The position numbers were made by a program, and so were the translations under genes. Source: Branchiostoma floridae (lineage: Eukaryota; Chordata; Leptocardii; Amphioxiformes; Branchiostomatidae). From it: a stretch of 64,000 bases of DNA. Below the pieces are notes generated by a model. The model worked only from the letters and a program-made list of their open reading frames with translations, had not been told where the DNA came from and made no database searches. Shown here in pieces: positions 22,117 through 31,859 of this stretch. The DNA is taken from assembly GCF_000003815.2 (NCBI RefSeq), contig NW_023365727.1, positions 1-64,000 of the forward strand. The letters are read 5' to 3'. Numbering within the stretch: position 1 is the first letter of the stretch; every line of letters starts with the position of its first letter.

Positions 22117-23518
22117 AATGACTGCGTCACACCAGTGGTCAAAATTAGCGATTTACAGAAGGACGACATGACGTCAGCACGTCTCAATACGGGAACTGTA
22201 GAACCAGGTGACGGCCAGGCTAACAGTGATGAACCCCTCGCCAACTCATACACTGTCAAATATGCGCAACAAGATGACGACAGCAAAACTGTTGATGATG
22301 AGGTCGGTCCTACAGAACTTGGTGTTGTGACCGAGACCACAACAACTGCCGATATCACACATTATAACGATGCCGACGTTGTGCCATGTGAAGTTGCTCA
22401 CACGCGCCGTGATCATACAGTGTGCATGAAGACAAGTTCAGAAAAGACAGAAACAAAGAAAATCTACATTGAGGAGAAGGCATCTTCGATCAGCGCCGAT
22501 AACATGTCAACAAGCTTGGAAGGATGTGACTCAACTAAGGATGATGCTATCACTGGTACTGTCGAAAAAGACGGTAACACGGTAACGCTGAATATTCCAC
22601 ATACCACTGGCGAACATGATCCACTTACAGTGTGCCTCAGAAATGTCCGGGACCAGAATCAGACATCTGCACAAAATGCATTGGATTTGATGTCGGCAAA
22701 CGCTGAAAACCACAATCCGACGTACGCTCAAAACGCGCCAAATGTCTGCAACCCTAGTCCGATGTACAGCCAAAGTGGAAACCCTGATCTTCAGTCACCT
22801 GCAACAGAGTCAAATATAACTGACACATCATCAGGAACTGTTACATCATCAGGAACTGTTACAGCATCAGGAACTGTTACAGCGTCAGGAACAGTTACAG
22901 CATCAGGAACTGTTACATCATCAGGAACTGCATCATCATCAGGAACTCTAAAAGCATCAGGAACTGTTACAGCATCAGGAACTGTTACAGCATCAGGAAC
23001 TGTTACAGCATCAGGAACTGTTACAGCATCAGGAACAGTTGCAGCATCAGGAACTGTTACAGCATCAGGAACTGTTACAGCATCAGGAACTGTTACAGCA
23101 TCAGGAACTGTTACATCACCGGGAACTGTTACTGCATCAGGAACTGTTACATCATCAGGAGCAGTTAAACCAACGGCCGAAGATCTTTCCTCCGATAGAG
23201 TCATCTGTGACGATGTCAGCATCGAACCGTATGCTGTAAGATACGGCGAAGATGACGAAATGCCAACAGAAGGAGGCACAACTGAGAAGGAACAAATGCA
23301 TGGTGAAAGCCCTGCTAATGCCAATATTGAGCCGTACGCTGTTGCATACATGGAGCAGGATGAAGTGGGTTCAGAAGGAAACACTGACATCTCATCCACT
23401 GCAGCAAGAGGTAGCTCCTCCACAGAACCTACCAACGCTTCTGTCGCTCTGCGTGGTGACAGAGACGGGCGGGACGTCGGAAATCAGGCACCTAATGATC
23501 CTCAACAAGAAATTTGTG
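22117..23518 (+). CDS. NHL membrane protein: cytoplasmic N-terminal exon
   Basis: After an ACAACAG acceptor (ending 22116) 467 codons plus one base stay open to a donor at 23519 (GTAAGA). If no upstream coding exon exists, the first in-frame ATG is at 22168. The segment is acidic, Ser/Thr-rich and disordered-looking. It contains repeated tyrosine motifs: SYTVKYAQQDD near 22240, IEPYAVRYGEDDE near 23220 and IEPYAVAYMEQDE near 23325, plus PTYAQ and SPMYSQ near 22720-22780. Paired tyrosines of the form Y-x-V-x-Y near the membrane invite the idea of phosphotyrosine docking, which is inference. Residues encoded by 22819-23163 are an SGTVTA tandem repeat. The last base pairs with GC of the next exon to make Gly. 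Confidence 0.85.
22819..23163 (+). repeat. 18-bp coding minisatellite (SGTVTA)n
   Basis: The unit TCAGGAACTGTTACAGCA encodes SGTVTA and repeats about 19 times, with variants SGTVTS, SGTASS, SGTLKA and SPGTVT. Because 18 is a multiple of three, copy-number change keeps the frame. The antisense strand is also open (VPDAVT repeats), a by-product of the repeat. Confidence 0.95.
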
Positions 23519-23582
23519 GTAAGAGCGCCTGTACTATTATAAAATCTCCCTTATTTTGTCTCCTCATTTTTAAATGAGAAGC

Positions 23583-23786
23583 CAAAATGTGATTTTTAAA
23601 TGTAATGACAAAATGTGATTTTTAAATGTGATGACAAAATGTGATTTTTAAATGACAAAATGTGATTTTTAAATGACAAAATGTGATTTTTAAATGACAA
23701 AATGTGATTTTTAAATGACAAAATGTGATTTTTAAATGACAAAATGTGATTTTTAAATCACCATGTATTAAAATACATGGTGATTG
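23583..23786. repeat. 21-bp intronic minisatellite ending in a hairpin
   Basis: AAAATGTGATTTTTAAATGAC repeats nine times (the first two units are longer: AAATGTAATGAC, AAATGTGATGAC). The array ends in AATCACCATGTATT, two bases, AATACATGGTGATT: a perfect 14-bp stem at about 23757-23786. It lies 65 bp past the donor of the large NHL-gene exon. Confidence 0.9.
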
Positions 23787-23999
23787 AGACGGTCGATGAA
23801 AATCAATTAAACTTTGCTGATGCGAAGTCGAAAGCTTCATATTCAAGTTTTTGGGAAAGGTTCTTATTTCTTACAAGCATCTTTACGTTACGTTGTTGCA
23901 GGCAAAGATCTATTTCTATAACTGTCTTGTTTCTTCATTTGGATTCATTTTTCTCCTTTTGAAGTTTTAAGGTGCTGTGTGTGAAATATGTTTCTGCAG

Positions 24000-24118
24000 G
24001 CTTGCAATATAGCTGGGAGTTCGTCGCAGCCCTTACAGTTATCGCCCTGCTGTCTGTGGTCCTCTGTGGAAGCATTACAGCCGTGTTCGTCGACACCAGT
24101 ACGCGGGATACTCAAATG
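24000..24118 (+). CDS. NHL membrane protein: transmembrane exon
   Basis: The acceptor TTTCTGCAG (ending 23999) begins 2 + 117 bases; the donor is GTGCGC at 24119. The exon reads LQYSWEFVAALTVIALLSVV then LCGSITAVFVDTSTRDTQM. About 24 hydrophobic residues (FVAALTVIALLSVVLCGSITAVFV) make one TM helix. There is no signal peptide upstream, and the glycosylation sequons and propeller lie after this helix, so a type II topology (N-terminus in the cytosol) is inferred. The phases match both neighbours (1 before, 0 after). Confidence 0.85.
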
Positions 24119-24159
24119 GTGCGCTTGGGTTTAACTACTCGTTCGCCTGCCGCTTGCTG

Positions 24160-24330
24160 TTCCTTAAGGGCCCTTCACACGAGAGCAAGAATGAGCCGGA
24201 ATGCCGTCAGAATGAAAATTATTGTCTATTTCTGGGAATTCGTAATGTATTCTAGAATTCTCACTGCATTCCAAATATTTGTACCCGTTCTCTTGGCTGG
24301 CCCGAATGTTTTTGACCTGCTAAAAACGGG
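24160..24330 (+). repeat. Dispersed repeat with CCTTCACACGAG end, inverted copy at 62520-62690
   Basis: CCCTTCACACGAG, AATGAGCCGGAATGCC and GTCAGAATGAA at 24170-24215 are repeated on the opposite strand at 62610-62690. It is probably a small DNA transposon terminus; I see no clear second terminus here. Confidence 0.55.
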
Positions 24331-24391
24331 GCTGGTTTTTGTTACCCTAGGCCTGGTTTGACTTATTTACGACATATCTTCCCATCAACAG

Positions 24392-24460
24392 CCGAGATTG
24401 ACAATCAGTCACACCCCGGATCGCTCTGCCTGCTGCAGTACTGGACAGACAACGATAGAG
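24392..24460 (+). CDS. Possible optional stalk exon of the NHL gene
   Basis: Between ATCAACAG (ending 24391) and GTGGGC (24461) lie exactly 23 open codons (PRLTISHTPDRSACCSTGQT then TIE). The length is a multiple of three and phase 0 fits both neighbouring exons, so it could be included or skipped without changing the frame. The donor is weak and there is no other support. Confidence 0.2.
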
Positions 24461-25989
24461 GTGGGCGAAAATTCATTTACCAAAATTTTCTCTATTTGCC
24501 TTTTAGTCATACTTTTCCTTTAATCATCATCACCATTGTCATCTTTATCTATCTAATCTACATTCCAGACAACACATACAAATGAAAGAAACTATAATAC
24601 TCTATTTGCCTTTTTATTCATTTGTTCAACCTTCCATCTTTATCTATCTAATCTACATTCCAGACAACACCAACAAATTAAAGAAACTACAATACTCTGT
24701 GTTTTAGTCATATGTTCAACCTTATAATAGTGCAGACAATTTATTTTTTCTTGCCAAATTTTTCTTCACACGCTCAAATTCGCGGCTACCAGAGGATGTT
24801 ATCCACATAATCGAATGAACATGGCCTAATAGGAAATGTTATAACATAAAGAACAAGCATGGTGTTTATAAAAACACAGGCGACGAAAGGTTACGATTGA
24901 ATAGTTGTTTGTTTGTTTGTTTGTTTGTTTGTTTGTTTGTTTTATTAAGACCTCTGCTGTCATAGACACCCTTTGTCTCTGATATGGACTGTCTGTGCCT
25001 TGACAGTTTATGAATGAATGAATGAATGACCTTAATTGTACACGGTGTAGTGCATGGCAGGAACTATTACACAGAGTGGGAAATAAAGGTATTGGGTAAG
25101 ACTGAATATCCTAATTACTATAACAATAAATGCTAGCATAAATTTCGATATCAAATTTCAATCGAGCGGGGATTATCATGAGTGTCAGTATATTTTCTAA
25201 TAACATTGTTAACAAAGCTGTCTCCTATATTTGCCTATTTTTGCGTTGTACCATTGAAGATAATTTATATTTATATACATTCAAATCTGTCTGTAGCATC
25301 TAGTCTTTTAAAATCTGGTCTACTTGATTCGAGAGCTGTGAATAACTTACGACTCTAGAATAATCCACGACGAAGTGGAATTCATTTCATATGGATAAAA
25401 TGTTGGTTTCTTAGGGGATTAATCGCCTCATGGCCGATTGACAATGTCACAATGGTGACCCTAAGTAGCCCATTGAGAGTCCCAAAGCACAGACTGCCAG
25501 ACCAGCTGCAGGACATCTGGAGCGAATTACAGCCCATTTCAGTATACCGTGCCCGTGGGGACATCTGTGTCTGTTACATGTAAATCATAACACTCGCACC
25601 ACCTGTACAACTGGAACCCGTGCTCAGGGGACAGTGTTAAACAGGTGCCCACTGACAAGCTTAGAACTTGGAGTTCATGGGGACAAATGTGGAAACGTTT
25701 CACTCGCACCACCACCTGTACAACTGGATCCTATGCTTAGGGGACAGTGTTTAACAAAACATTTACTAGTACCCACTGTTACGTTATTGTTGACGCAAAT
25801 TTTACATCAATAAATCTAAATCTTACATTAGAATATCAAATAGGCTATGCAGTAAAGAAGTGCAATATCAGCATGGTCAAGTGAGCTTAGAGTGAGTAAA
25901 TCACTTCCAATCCACGCGGACAGAAGGTGGCACTGATTTAAGCTGGTACTGACACGGCTGGGTACATCTAAGAAAAGGATAAAACAACT
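24461..25989. other. Intronic, non-coding; microsatellite and local duplication
   Basis: A near-repeat (TTTATCTATCTAATCTACAT) occurs at about 24545 and 24645. Bases 24740-24828 match the right half of the TTA MITE at 27306-27768. A (GTTT)n tract lies at 24903-24942. A 60-bp segment with CACCTGTACAACTGG and TTAGGGGACAGTGTT-type sequence is duplicated at about 25595-25650 and 25710-25755. No gene is seen. Confidence 0.5.
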
Positions 25990-26115
25990 TCAAGTTTCAA
26001 GCGATACAAAACAGAGCGGCCAGGATCACCCTTGGATGCGACAGGTCCAACGGGTCCAGAGACTCTTTACAGTTTACTGCAGATGCTAACGTTGGTGTCG
26101 TTAAACTTGAAAGAC
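25990..26115 (+). mobile_element. Decayed non-LTR retrotransposon remnant
   Basis: A short plus-strand stretch translates as FQAIQNRAARITLGCDRSN before losing its frame. The NRAAR motif is the same post-polymerase landmark seen at 17690. It is too short to assign a family. Confidence 0.5.
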
Positions 26116-26307
26116 ATGATCCAGCAGAAAACAGTGAATTTTCATGAGTCATGAAAACAAACCATCAGTGAATATATGTAAACTACTCACAATGCAAGAT
26201 CACTGTTATCAGACCAAATCGTCAGAAAAAGTAAGAAAATATCCGCTCTCTGAAACCCAGAACAAATTAGATGCTCAAAACTGAACAAATTCTGCACAGA
26301 ACGTCTA

Positions 26308-26452
26308 ACACATCTTGGCTGACATGACAAGGAATTTTACCACAGACACCCCTAAGTTAGACCAATTAAAAAGAGAAATTGTGCAATGAATACTCCCGCT
26401 TACTAGACAGGATAGCATGCTGTTGGGGGAAAAGTCTTTGTTCCCTTTGGAA
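26308..26452 (+). repeat. Local duplication, copy 1 (empty MITE site)
   Basis: Nearly identical to 27253-27861 once the 463-bp insert there is removed. The junction here reads CCCCTAAGTTAGACCAATTA without interruption. Confidence 0.9.
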
Positions 26453-26676
26453 TAGTTTGCTGTAAGGAAATTAGATTTTGTCCCATTGTTCGTGGACCTA
26501 ACGTAGACTTCCTACTTTTTGTGACTCTTTTGAAAAGTTGCTGTATATGATATTTTCCTGTGGCTGTGTGTTATCTAGATTTGTTCCATGGATATTGATG
26601 AATAAAGGATAACAGGAAGAATACAGATGCTATAGACATTGTAAAAGCTAATCGTGTCTCCAAATAAATTCATAGA

Positions 26677-26709
26677 ATCAAGGAGGTTATATCACATAAC
26701 CTCCTTGAT
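26677..26709. repeat. Perfect 14-bp hairpin
   Basis: ATCAAGGAGGTTAT at 26677-26690, loop ATCAC, and the complement ATAACCTCCTTGAT at 26696-26709. Probably a minimal foldback element or a transposon relic. Confidence 0.85.
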
Positions 26710-26759
26710 AGAATGTTACCAACATATAGATAGCTGTGTGTTAGTACTGTTATCAATTA

Positions 26760-27092
26760 CCACAGAAAGTGCAGTGATTGATGACCAGATGGACAGACAG
26801 CTGGGTGGAGATTTGTGTGGAAAGCATGGTGGACGTTATTTGTTGGGAGGAAAAGTGGGAGGAGAGAAGCGTGGACCTTATTGGGTGTTTACATGTTAGA
26901 TCAACCCAAAGGCGGAGCACAGAGATAGGGAAGAGCATTCGAGAACTTTTGAGTGAACACAAAAGACCCTCCAGTGATGGGAGCAGACGTACTGGATGGG
27001 AGCAGACGTAATCAGGCGTCTAGTCTATCATCGTTCAGGCAATCTTTGGCCGAGTTTTCTTGGAGACAGACGGACACAGAACAGCACAAAAG
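26760..27092 (+). other. Possible non-coding first exon upstream of the 77-residue gene
   Basis: A purine-rich, stop-interrupted stretch ends with AGCACAAAAG followed by a consensus GTGAGT donor at 27093. The next usable acceptor on this strand is ATCTTTAG ending at 28482, seven bases before ATG 28490. I infer a 5' UTR exon; the true 5' end is not visible. Confidence 0.35.
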
Positions 27093-27252
27093 GTGAGTGG
27101 TCATCATTTTCCAGCTTCATATATTGCGTATCCTTGTCCAAACTATTATGTGGTTGTTTCTAATTGTTCTAGTTGTCTCGACAAACCTACCCAGGGTTAG
27201 CCTGCTTGCTAGACTGTTCTGTTTCTTCAAAATTCTAGAGCTAACTGACAGA

Positions 27253-27861
27253 CCATCTCCTTGGCTGACATGACAAGGAATTTTACCACAGACACCCCTA
27301 AGTTAGGCCACGTTGATTTGATTATATGGATGACATCCGCGCTCGCACCAATTTTCGGCCATTTCCAAAAAAAAAAAAGTTTTCGACCACACAATAAATT
27401 GTGCAAAGCAGCTGTAAAATGAGCACAAATATTCCGTAGATTGAAAAAAAAAGTATCAGAAAACAGATAACTAATGCCATATATAGAATGCCAAAATGAA
27501 TCTAAAGTCAGAGAATAATATGTGAAAGGACGGAAAGAAAGAAAATCTATTGTTGTTTGGGAGAAGTACCAGTACAGAAAATTCAGGTCCAGAGGATCAT
27601 GGTATACCATACTATGTGTATTTAGTCCTATGTTCAACCTTCCTGGCCACTTTGATTTCATACTGAAGGCAACTTTTTTTTTTGGCCAAACTTTTTTTTT
27701 ATTCGCTCGCTCGCATCAGTTTTGGAGTTCCCGGAGGATGTCATCCATATAATCAAATCAACATGGCCTTAGACCAATTAAAAAGAGAAATTGTGCAATG
27801 AGTACTCCCGCTTACTAGACAGGATAGCATGCTGTTGGGGGAAAAGTCTTTGTTCCCTTTG
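27253..27861 (+). repeat. Local duplication, copy 2 (carries the MITE)
   Basis: Matches 26308-26452 on both sides of the insertion (TTGGCTGACATGACAAGGAA before; GACCAATTAAAAAGAGAAAT after). It gives the exact pre-insertion sequence of the MITE target. A G-run at 27918 lies just beyond. Confidence 0.9.
27306..27768. mobile_element. 463-bp MITE flanked by TTA, Harbinger-like
   Basis: Its termini are GGCCACGTTGATTTGATTAT (left) and ATAATCAAATCAACATGGCC (right): 33-bp inverted repeats with one mismatch. TTA lies at 27303-27305 and 27769-27771, while the empty paralogous site (26308-26452) has it once. A TTA duplication is typical of PIF/Harbinger elements, but no transposase is present. Partial copies of the right terminus lie near 745-781, 24795-24828 and 36185-36225. 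Confidence 0.85.
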
Positions 27862-28489
27862 TTTCCCATGGCCAGCTGCGTTTAACACGTGCTAACTCAT
27901 AAATCACTAGGTCATGGGGGGGGGGGGGTGGCACACCTGCGATGCAGATGTTTAGCCGCATGCTAGGGATAGGGCGTACCAAATAATTCTATGGATGCTA
28001 TCATAGTGAGCATTGATTGCAAACGAATTTGTTGTCAAAATATAATTTGTCACATTTTCTGGAGTTACACTTTAGGAAATTTTGTGTTATATGTCATTAG
28101 ATTTGATTATGTAGGGGCGTAAGTAAAGATATCAGAGCCCACATTCCCCTCTTTATATGTTGAGTGTTAACATGTTTATCTTGAATGTGTAGCAAGAATT
28201 TAATTTTGAATGAGGGCCACAGTCTTAGAACCATGTGTATGAGTTACAGTAGTCTGGTTAGTGAAACATATAAATTCAAACTGATTTCAGTTTTGTTATT
28301 TTATGTACATTGACATATTTCCTAGAATTTCTTTCGCCGCACATGCGTAGTGACATCTGTGAATGGCTTATATAACATAGTTTGTTCAATGCCCAACTTG
28401 AGTACCGCACGTGTGCTCACGAAGATGAAGTCGAAGATATTTGTTACTTACCTTTGAATTAAACGCCAAGGGGTATCTTTAGCCAAAAT

Positions 28490-29412
28490 ATGAGAAGAAG
28501 CTATGATGTTTCAAATGAAAAGTTTGAAAGAAAATCCCTTCGGAAGGTACGTATCCTCAGTACGCAATTGTTTCTTTTGCAACTGCATGGGGCTGACCAG
28601 TACCCGTGATATTTTTCATAAAGAAGAAAGAGAGAGATCCGTCAATGACTCATCATGATTTATGAAGAATGTAACATCATTCTGTCCTGAGCAGTACAGC
28701 CCTATAACAAAACAGAAACATGCTGTGCTGGGTGATATAGTTTTTCAGTGGATATATCACTACATGCAATATCAATCCCAAGCATCTTCTTACAACTAAT
28801 GGTTTCAAATGTATGCAATTACTGTAAAGCCAAAGTTGGGAGTAATTCCACATTTTTCTTTTTTTCTCTCACAAGGAATTACAACATATGAAGGATGGGA
28901 AGATGACCCCACTAGACCCACAGCTTGTCATGAGAACAAGTTACACAGACGGATGCTGTTCAAACAGTTTTCCTGAACAGCGAGGTTTGTTACCCCATTG
29001 TTCTTATTACTCATATAGTTTGAGTATCCAAAGTCATAGAGGTAAGAGTGGGCAGAATGGTGGGTTAAAAATGGACCTTTAAAGGCACAAGGGGGCTTAA
29101 ATGCACAAACATAGGGAGCATTGAAAACTAGTACAAACCTATGAGTGGATGTTGGGTGTTGGTTGATCTATTACTGGGCACTTAGTTTTTTCGAACCTTT
29201 ATTTATTGATTATGTGAAAAAAGACATTTGACAGCTAAGCAATCTAAAGAAACCCATAGGGATTCATTCATGTTGACATATTGATCATGGAATATGTTTG
29301 TGTCCGTCAACTATACCTAACCTGTTCTATATTATTTCTTTCAGCTCTACAAGGCGACGACGACAACAGTCACAAGAAATTAATAGTTGAACTTGGACGG
29401 CAATCAGATTGA
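28490..29412 (+). CDS. Small three-exon gene, 77 residues, unrecognised
   Basis: Coding exons are 28490-28546, 28876-28984 and 29345-29412. ATG 28490 opens MRRSYDVSNEKFERKSLRK to a GTACGT donor (28547). A strong acceptor (TTTTTTTCTCTCACAAG) starts ELQHMKDGKMTPLDPQLVMR and TSYTDGCCSNSFPEQR up to a GTTTGT donor (28985). A TTTCTTTCAG acceptor starts ALQGDDDNSHKKLIVELGRQ-S-D and a TGA at 29410. Phases match at both junctions (0/0 and 1/1), which is unlikely by chance. The product is small, charged and hydrophilic, with no signal peptide or TM helix. AATAAA-type signals follow near 29716 and 29819. It could also be the 3' end of a longer gene, since the frame upstream of ATG was not traced to a stop in every exon. 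It lies within the large intron of the NHL gene on the same strand. Confidence 0.5.
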
Positions 29413-30319
29413 TAGTAACCGTAGCTTTACAATGCATCACAATCTATCACCTCAACGAAACGGAAATCAATGCACATGTAGTCAGGCTTGACTCTATAGT
29501 TCCAGGAATTTTGTCAGCATGCAAACAATTTATTATACGGTCAACAGAATTACAAAAGAAATGTTTTGCTTGAATGTATCACCAAGTGTCATTGTTATAG
29601 AAGTAAATCCAAAGTTATAAAAATGACTCATCTTTGCCATGTTCTGCCAGGTTTTTACATTCTCTGTGTTTGTGTCTTGAGATATGGTAAAAGTATATAT
29701 GATGTGTATGTTGATGAAATAAAAGGTATAGGCAATATTGTGTGGATCGTTTTTTTTAATGAGTAGTCTTTAAAATGTGGACAGTCATGGCCTTTTCTGC
29801 TTTCTACAAACATCTTGCAAATAAAAATTGTTTCAAATCAGATTTAGTAAATTCAAAACACGAATGTCTTCACAGGTGAAACAAAAAAAACATATGTACT
29901 TTAAACATTAAAGCTTTAATATAGTGTTCCTATTTCTCTCAAAGAACACCAAAAGAGCGATTGAGAGTTAAAATATAAATCTCAATTGCCAGAAACAGAA
30001 AAACGTACTTAATGCATTGATTATGACAGTGGTTTTTTTGTGCTGAAAGAAGCAAATTGCCCGAAACAGTAATGTGACGGTAAAATACCAAGCAACAAAG
30101 GCCATTTCTGTTCCGACAAAAGACCAAACAGGCAAAGGCTACCTCAAAACGAATTCCCTAGGGAATGAATTCGTGCAATTTTTGGAATATTTTCAAAGCA
30201 ATCGTAATACTGTAGAATGCCTCCGCCCCTGAGGCGTCGCCAAAAATCACGGGTCTTAGTAGAAAGTGTACAGATGTTGACACACTGGCGCACCAAATCC
30301 GTAAGTGTTTTTGGCGCCT
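29413..30319. other. 3' UTR of the small gene, then non-genic intronic DNA
   Basis: AATAAA-like signals near 29716 and 29819 could end the small gene. Bases 30140-30250 contain CCCCTGAGGCGTCGCCAAAA, a block shared with 38205-38225, 51650-51670 and, inverted, 57185-57210. No other gene is recognised. Confidence 0.45.
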
Positions 30320-30450
30320 TTAAACAGATCAGCCGTGAGGCTCTGTGAGCGTCACTCCACCGTCATGGTGGCAGGGGCATGGCGAGTATCGAACTCAGGA
30401 CCTACTGATTCTGATTCCAACGCTCTAGCCGTTGTGCCACACAGATACCC
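30320..30450 (-). mobile_element. tRNA-derived SINE head fragment
   Basis: On the minus strand from about 30445: GTGGCACAACGGCTAGAGCG (A-box-like) and, 40 bases on, GAGTTCGATAC (B box). The block then reads GCCATGCCCCTGCCACCATG. Only the tRNA-like head and a short body survive here. Confidence 0.7.
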
Positions 30451-30500
30451 CTTATAACATACATAACATTTACAAAAGAATCCTTGATATTCCCTTACAG

Positions 30501-30585
30501 GTAACGACTGCCAACGACACCTTGGTGGAAACAACCACAACACTGCCGTCAGTCTCAAACGCCTCACTGGGAAACATGTCCACGG
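30501..30585 (+). CDS. NHL membrane protein: extracellular stalk exon
   Basis: A CCCTTACAG acceptor (ending 30500) precedes 28 codons plus one base, ending at a GTATGT donor (30586). The sequence is Thr/Ser-rich with three N-glycosylation sequons (ANDTL, SNASL, GNMST) and likely O-glycosylation sites (ETTTTLPSVS). It joins in phase 0 to the TM exon and in phase 1 to the propeller exon (G + AT gives Asp). It separates the membrane helix from the beta-propeller. Confidence 0.75.
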
Positions 30586-30640
30586 GTATGTATGATTCTA
30601 TATGTGTTTGTGCAGAGAGATGTTTGTGCAGACGTTGCAA

Positions 30641-30958
30641 AGCTAATGGCACAACCCGCCGTACGTGCAATACGTGCTGCTTACGTGCCAAAACGTGGGC
30701 AATCTTTTGGGAACCGTAAGTGGTAAGTACCGCCTCCGTACGAACTCGTAGGGAACCCGACGGATTTTGGAGCACGCAGACACGCCGTAGAACTTTACGT
30801 GCAGGCAAAACTTTGCGGATTCGTCCCCCGTATGTGCCAGTACGGGCGACGCGCCTGCCCTGTACAGCCTGAACGTTTTCAGAAATACGTGTCTGACGTG
30901 GCCTCCCAAAAAAAAGCGTACGGACAAATTGCACGTACGGGGGGTTGTGCCCTTAGCT
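30641..30958 (+). mobile_element. 320-bp inverted-repeat element, copy 1
   Basis: Its ends are AGCTAATGGCACAACCCGCC and, inverted, GGTTGTGCCCTTAGCT: about 31-bp terminal repeats with two mismatches. The body is CpG- and TACG-rich. It is about 90% similar by eye to 31231-31557 but in the opposite orientation. No transposase; family unassigned. Confidence 0.8.
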
Positions 30959-30964
30959 TAAGGA

Positions 30965-31046
30965 AAATGCAACCATGCGATGCTACGCTTGACGCAGAGG
31001 GGCGCCGCTTGTGGGTGGTGGGAAAGAGGTAAATGTAAACGTGGTG
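30965..31046 (+). pseudogene. Decayed copy of part of the NHL exon
   Basis: Bases 30967-31046 align with 32068-32153 of the real NHL exon: CTTGACGCAGAGGGGCG against CTAGACGCAGAGGGGCG, then CTTGTGGGTGGTGGGAAAGA against CTTGTGGGTAGTGGGAAAGA. The copy has a 2-base insertion and a 4-base deletion, so its frame is broken (LDAEGR then WVVGKR then stop). It lies exactly between two inverted transposon copies, 1.1 kb upstream of its source exon. Confidence 0.85.
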
Positions 31047-31094
31047 AAAAAATGGAGTTTGTTGTACGTTTTTACGTACAAGACCAGACCAACA

Positions 31095-31230
31095 GATTTA
31101 ATCTGCTAACGCCGGAATGGACCCCTACTCTTTTCGAAACGTGTGGTGGGTTCTTTAACGGGGTCGGGCTGACGCTATCCTCAAACGCATGACCTCCGGC
31201 TTTACGTGTCATCCGAAAGAACGTCCCTAA
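31095..31230 (-). mobile_element. SINE body fragment
   Basis: On the minus strand the order is AGGGACG, GGAGGTCATG, AAAGAACCCACCACACG and TTCGAAAAGAGTAGGGGTCC, matching the body of the SINE at 14195-14513. The head is missing; the second 320-bp element begins right at its edge. Confidence 0.7.
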
Positions 31231-31557
31231 AGCTAAGGACACAACCCGCCGTACGTGCAATGTGTCCGTACGTTCTTTTGGGAGGCCACGTCAGACACGT
31301 ATTTCTGAAAACGTTCAAGCTGTACAGGGCAGGCGCGTCGCCCGTACTGGCACGCTCGTCCGGGGCGAATCCGCAGCCCGATGGCAAACACAGTTTTGCC
31401 TGCACATAAAGTTCTACGGCGTGTCTGCGTGCTCCAAAATCCGTCGGATTCCCTACGATATCGTACGGAGGCGGTACTTACCACTTACGGATCCTAAAAA
31501 ATTGCCCACGTGTTGGCACGTAGACAGCACGTATTTGAACGGGTTGTGCCCTTAGCT
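31231..31557 (-). mobile_element. 320-bp inverted-repeat element, copy 2 (inverted)
   Basis: It shares ends (AGCTAAGGACACAACCCGCC; GGGTTGTGCCCTTAGCT) and most of its body with 30641-30958, reversed. Shared internal blocks include CACGTCAGACACGTATTTCT and GCGTGTCTGCGTGCTCCAAA. The two copies can pair into a 300-bp hairpin in the transcript of the NHL gene. Confidence 0.8.
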
Positions 31558-31859
31558 AAATGAAAGCTAGTATGTTCACCTGTGTAGATGTGGTGCAAAG
31601 TGTCTTTCCCGAATGCGCAACATTGGGAATGCTATGCATTGGAAACAGAAACCTTTAGTCACATTCATCAGAAAACTGGTCATGACATTGCAGTTCTTTA
31701 CCCAAGAAGAATATATTTCACCGTAAAGACACTATCTCTTGCAGAAATCACGTTTTTATCCATGTATCCAAAAGATGTACGGTAATTTTATCACACAAAC
31801 TTACAATATGCTTGTTACTTTTCCAGAGGAATGTTAAGTGTTGTGATCTTTTACTGCAG

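Noticed and set aside
22791-23435. 214-codon minus-strand open frame with VPDAVT repeats
   Set aside because: It is the antisense of the SGTVTA minisatellite; an 18-bp repeat lacking stops in one strand's frame often lacks them in the other. The plus strand has splice-phase support.
30470-31555. Overlapping frames of 60-154 codons on both strands
   Set aside because: They come from the two inverted 320-bp elements, which lack stops in several frames because of their TACG-rich composition.
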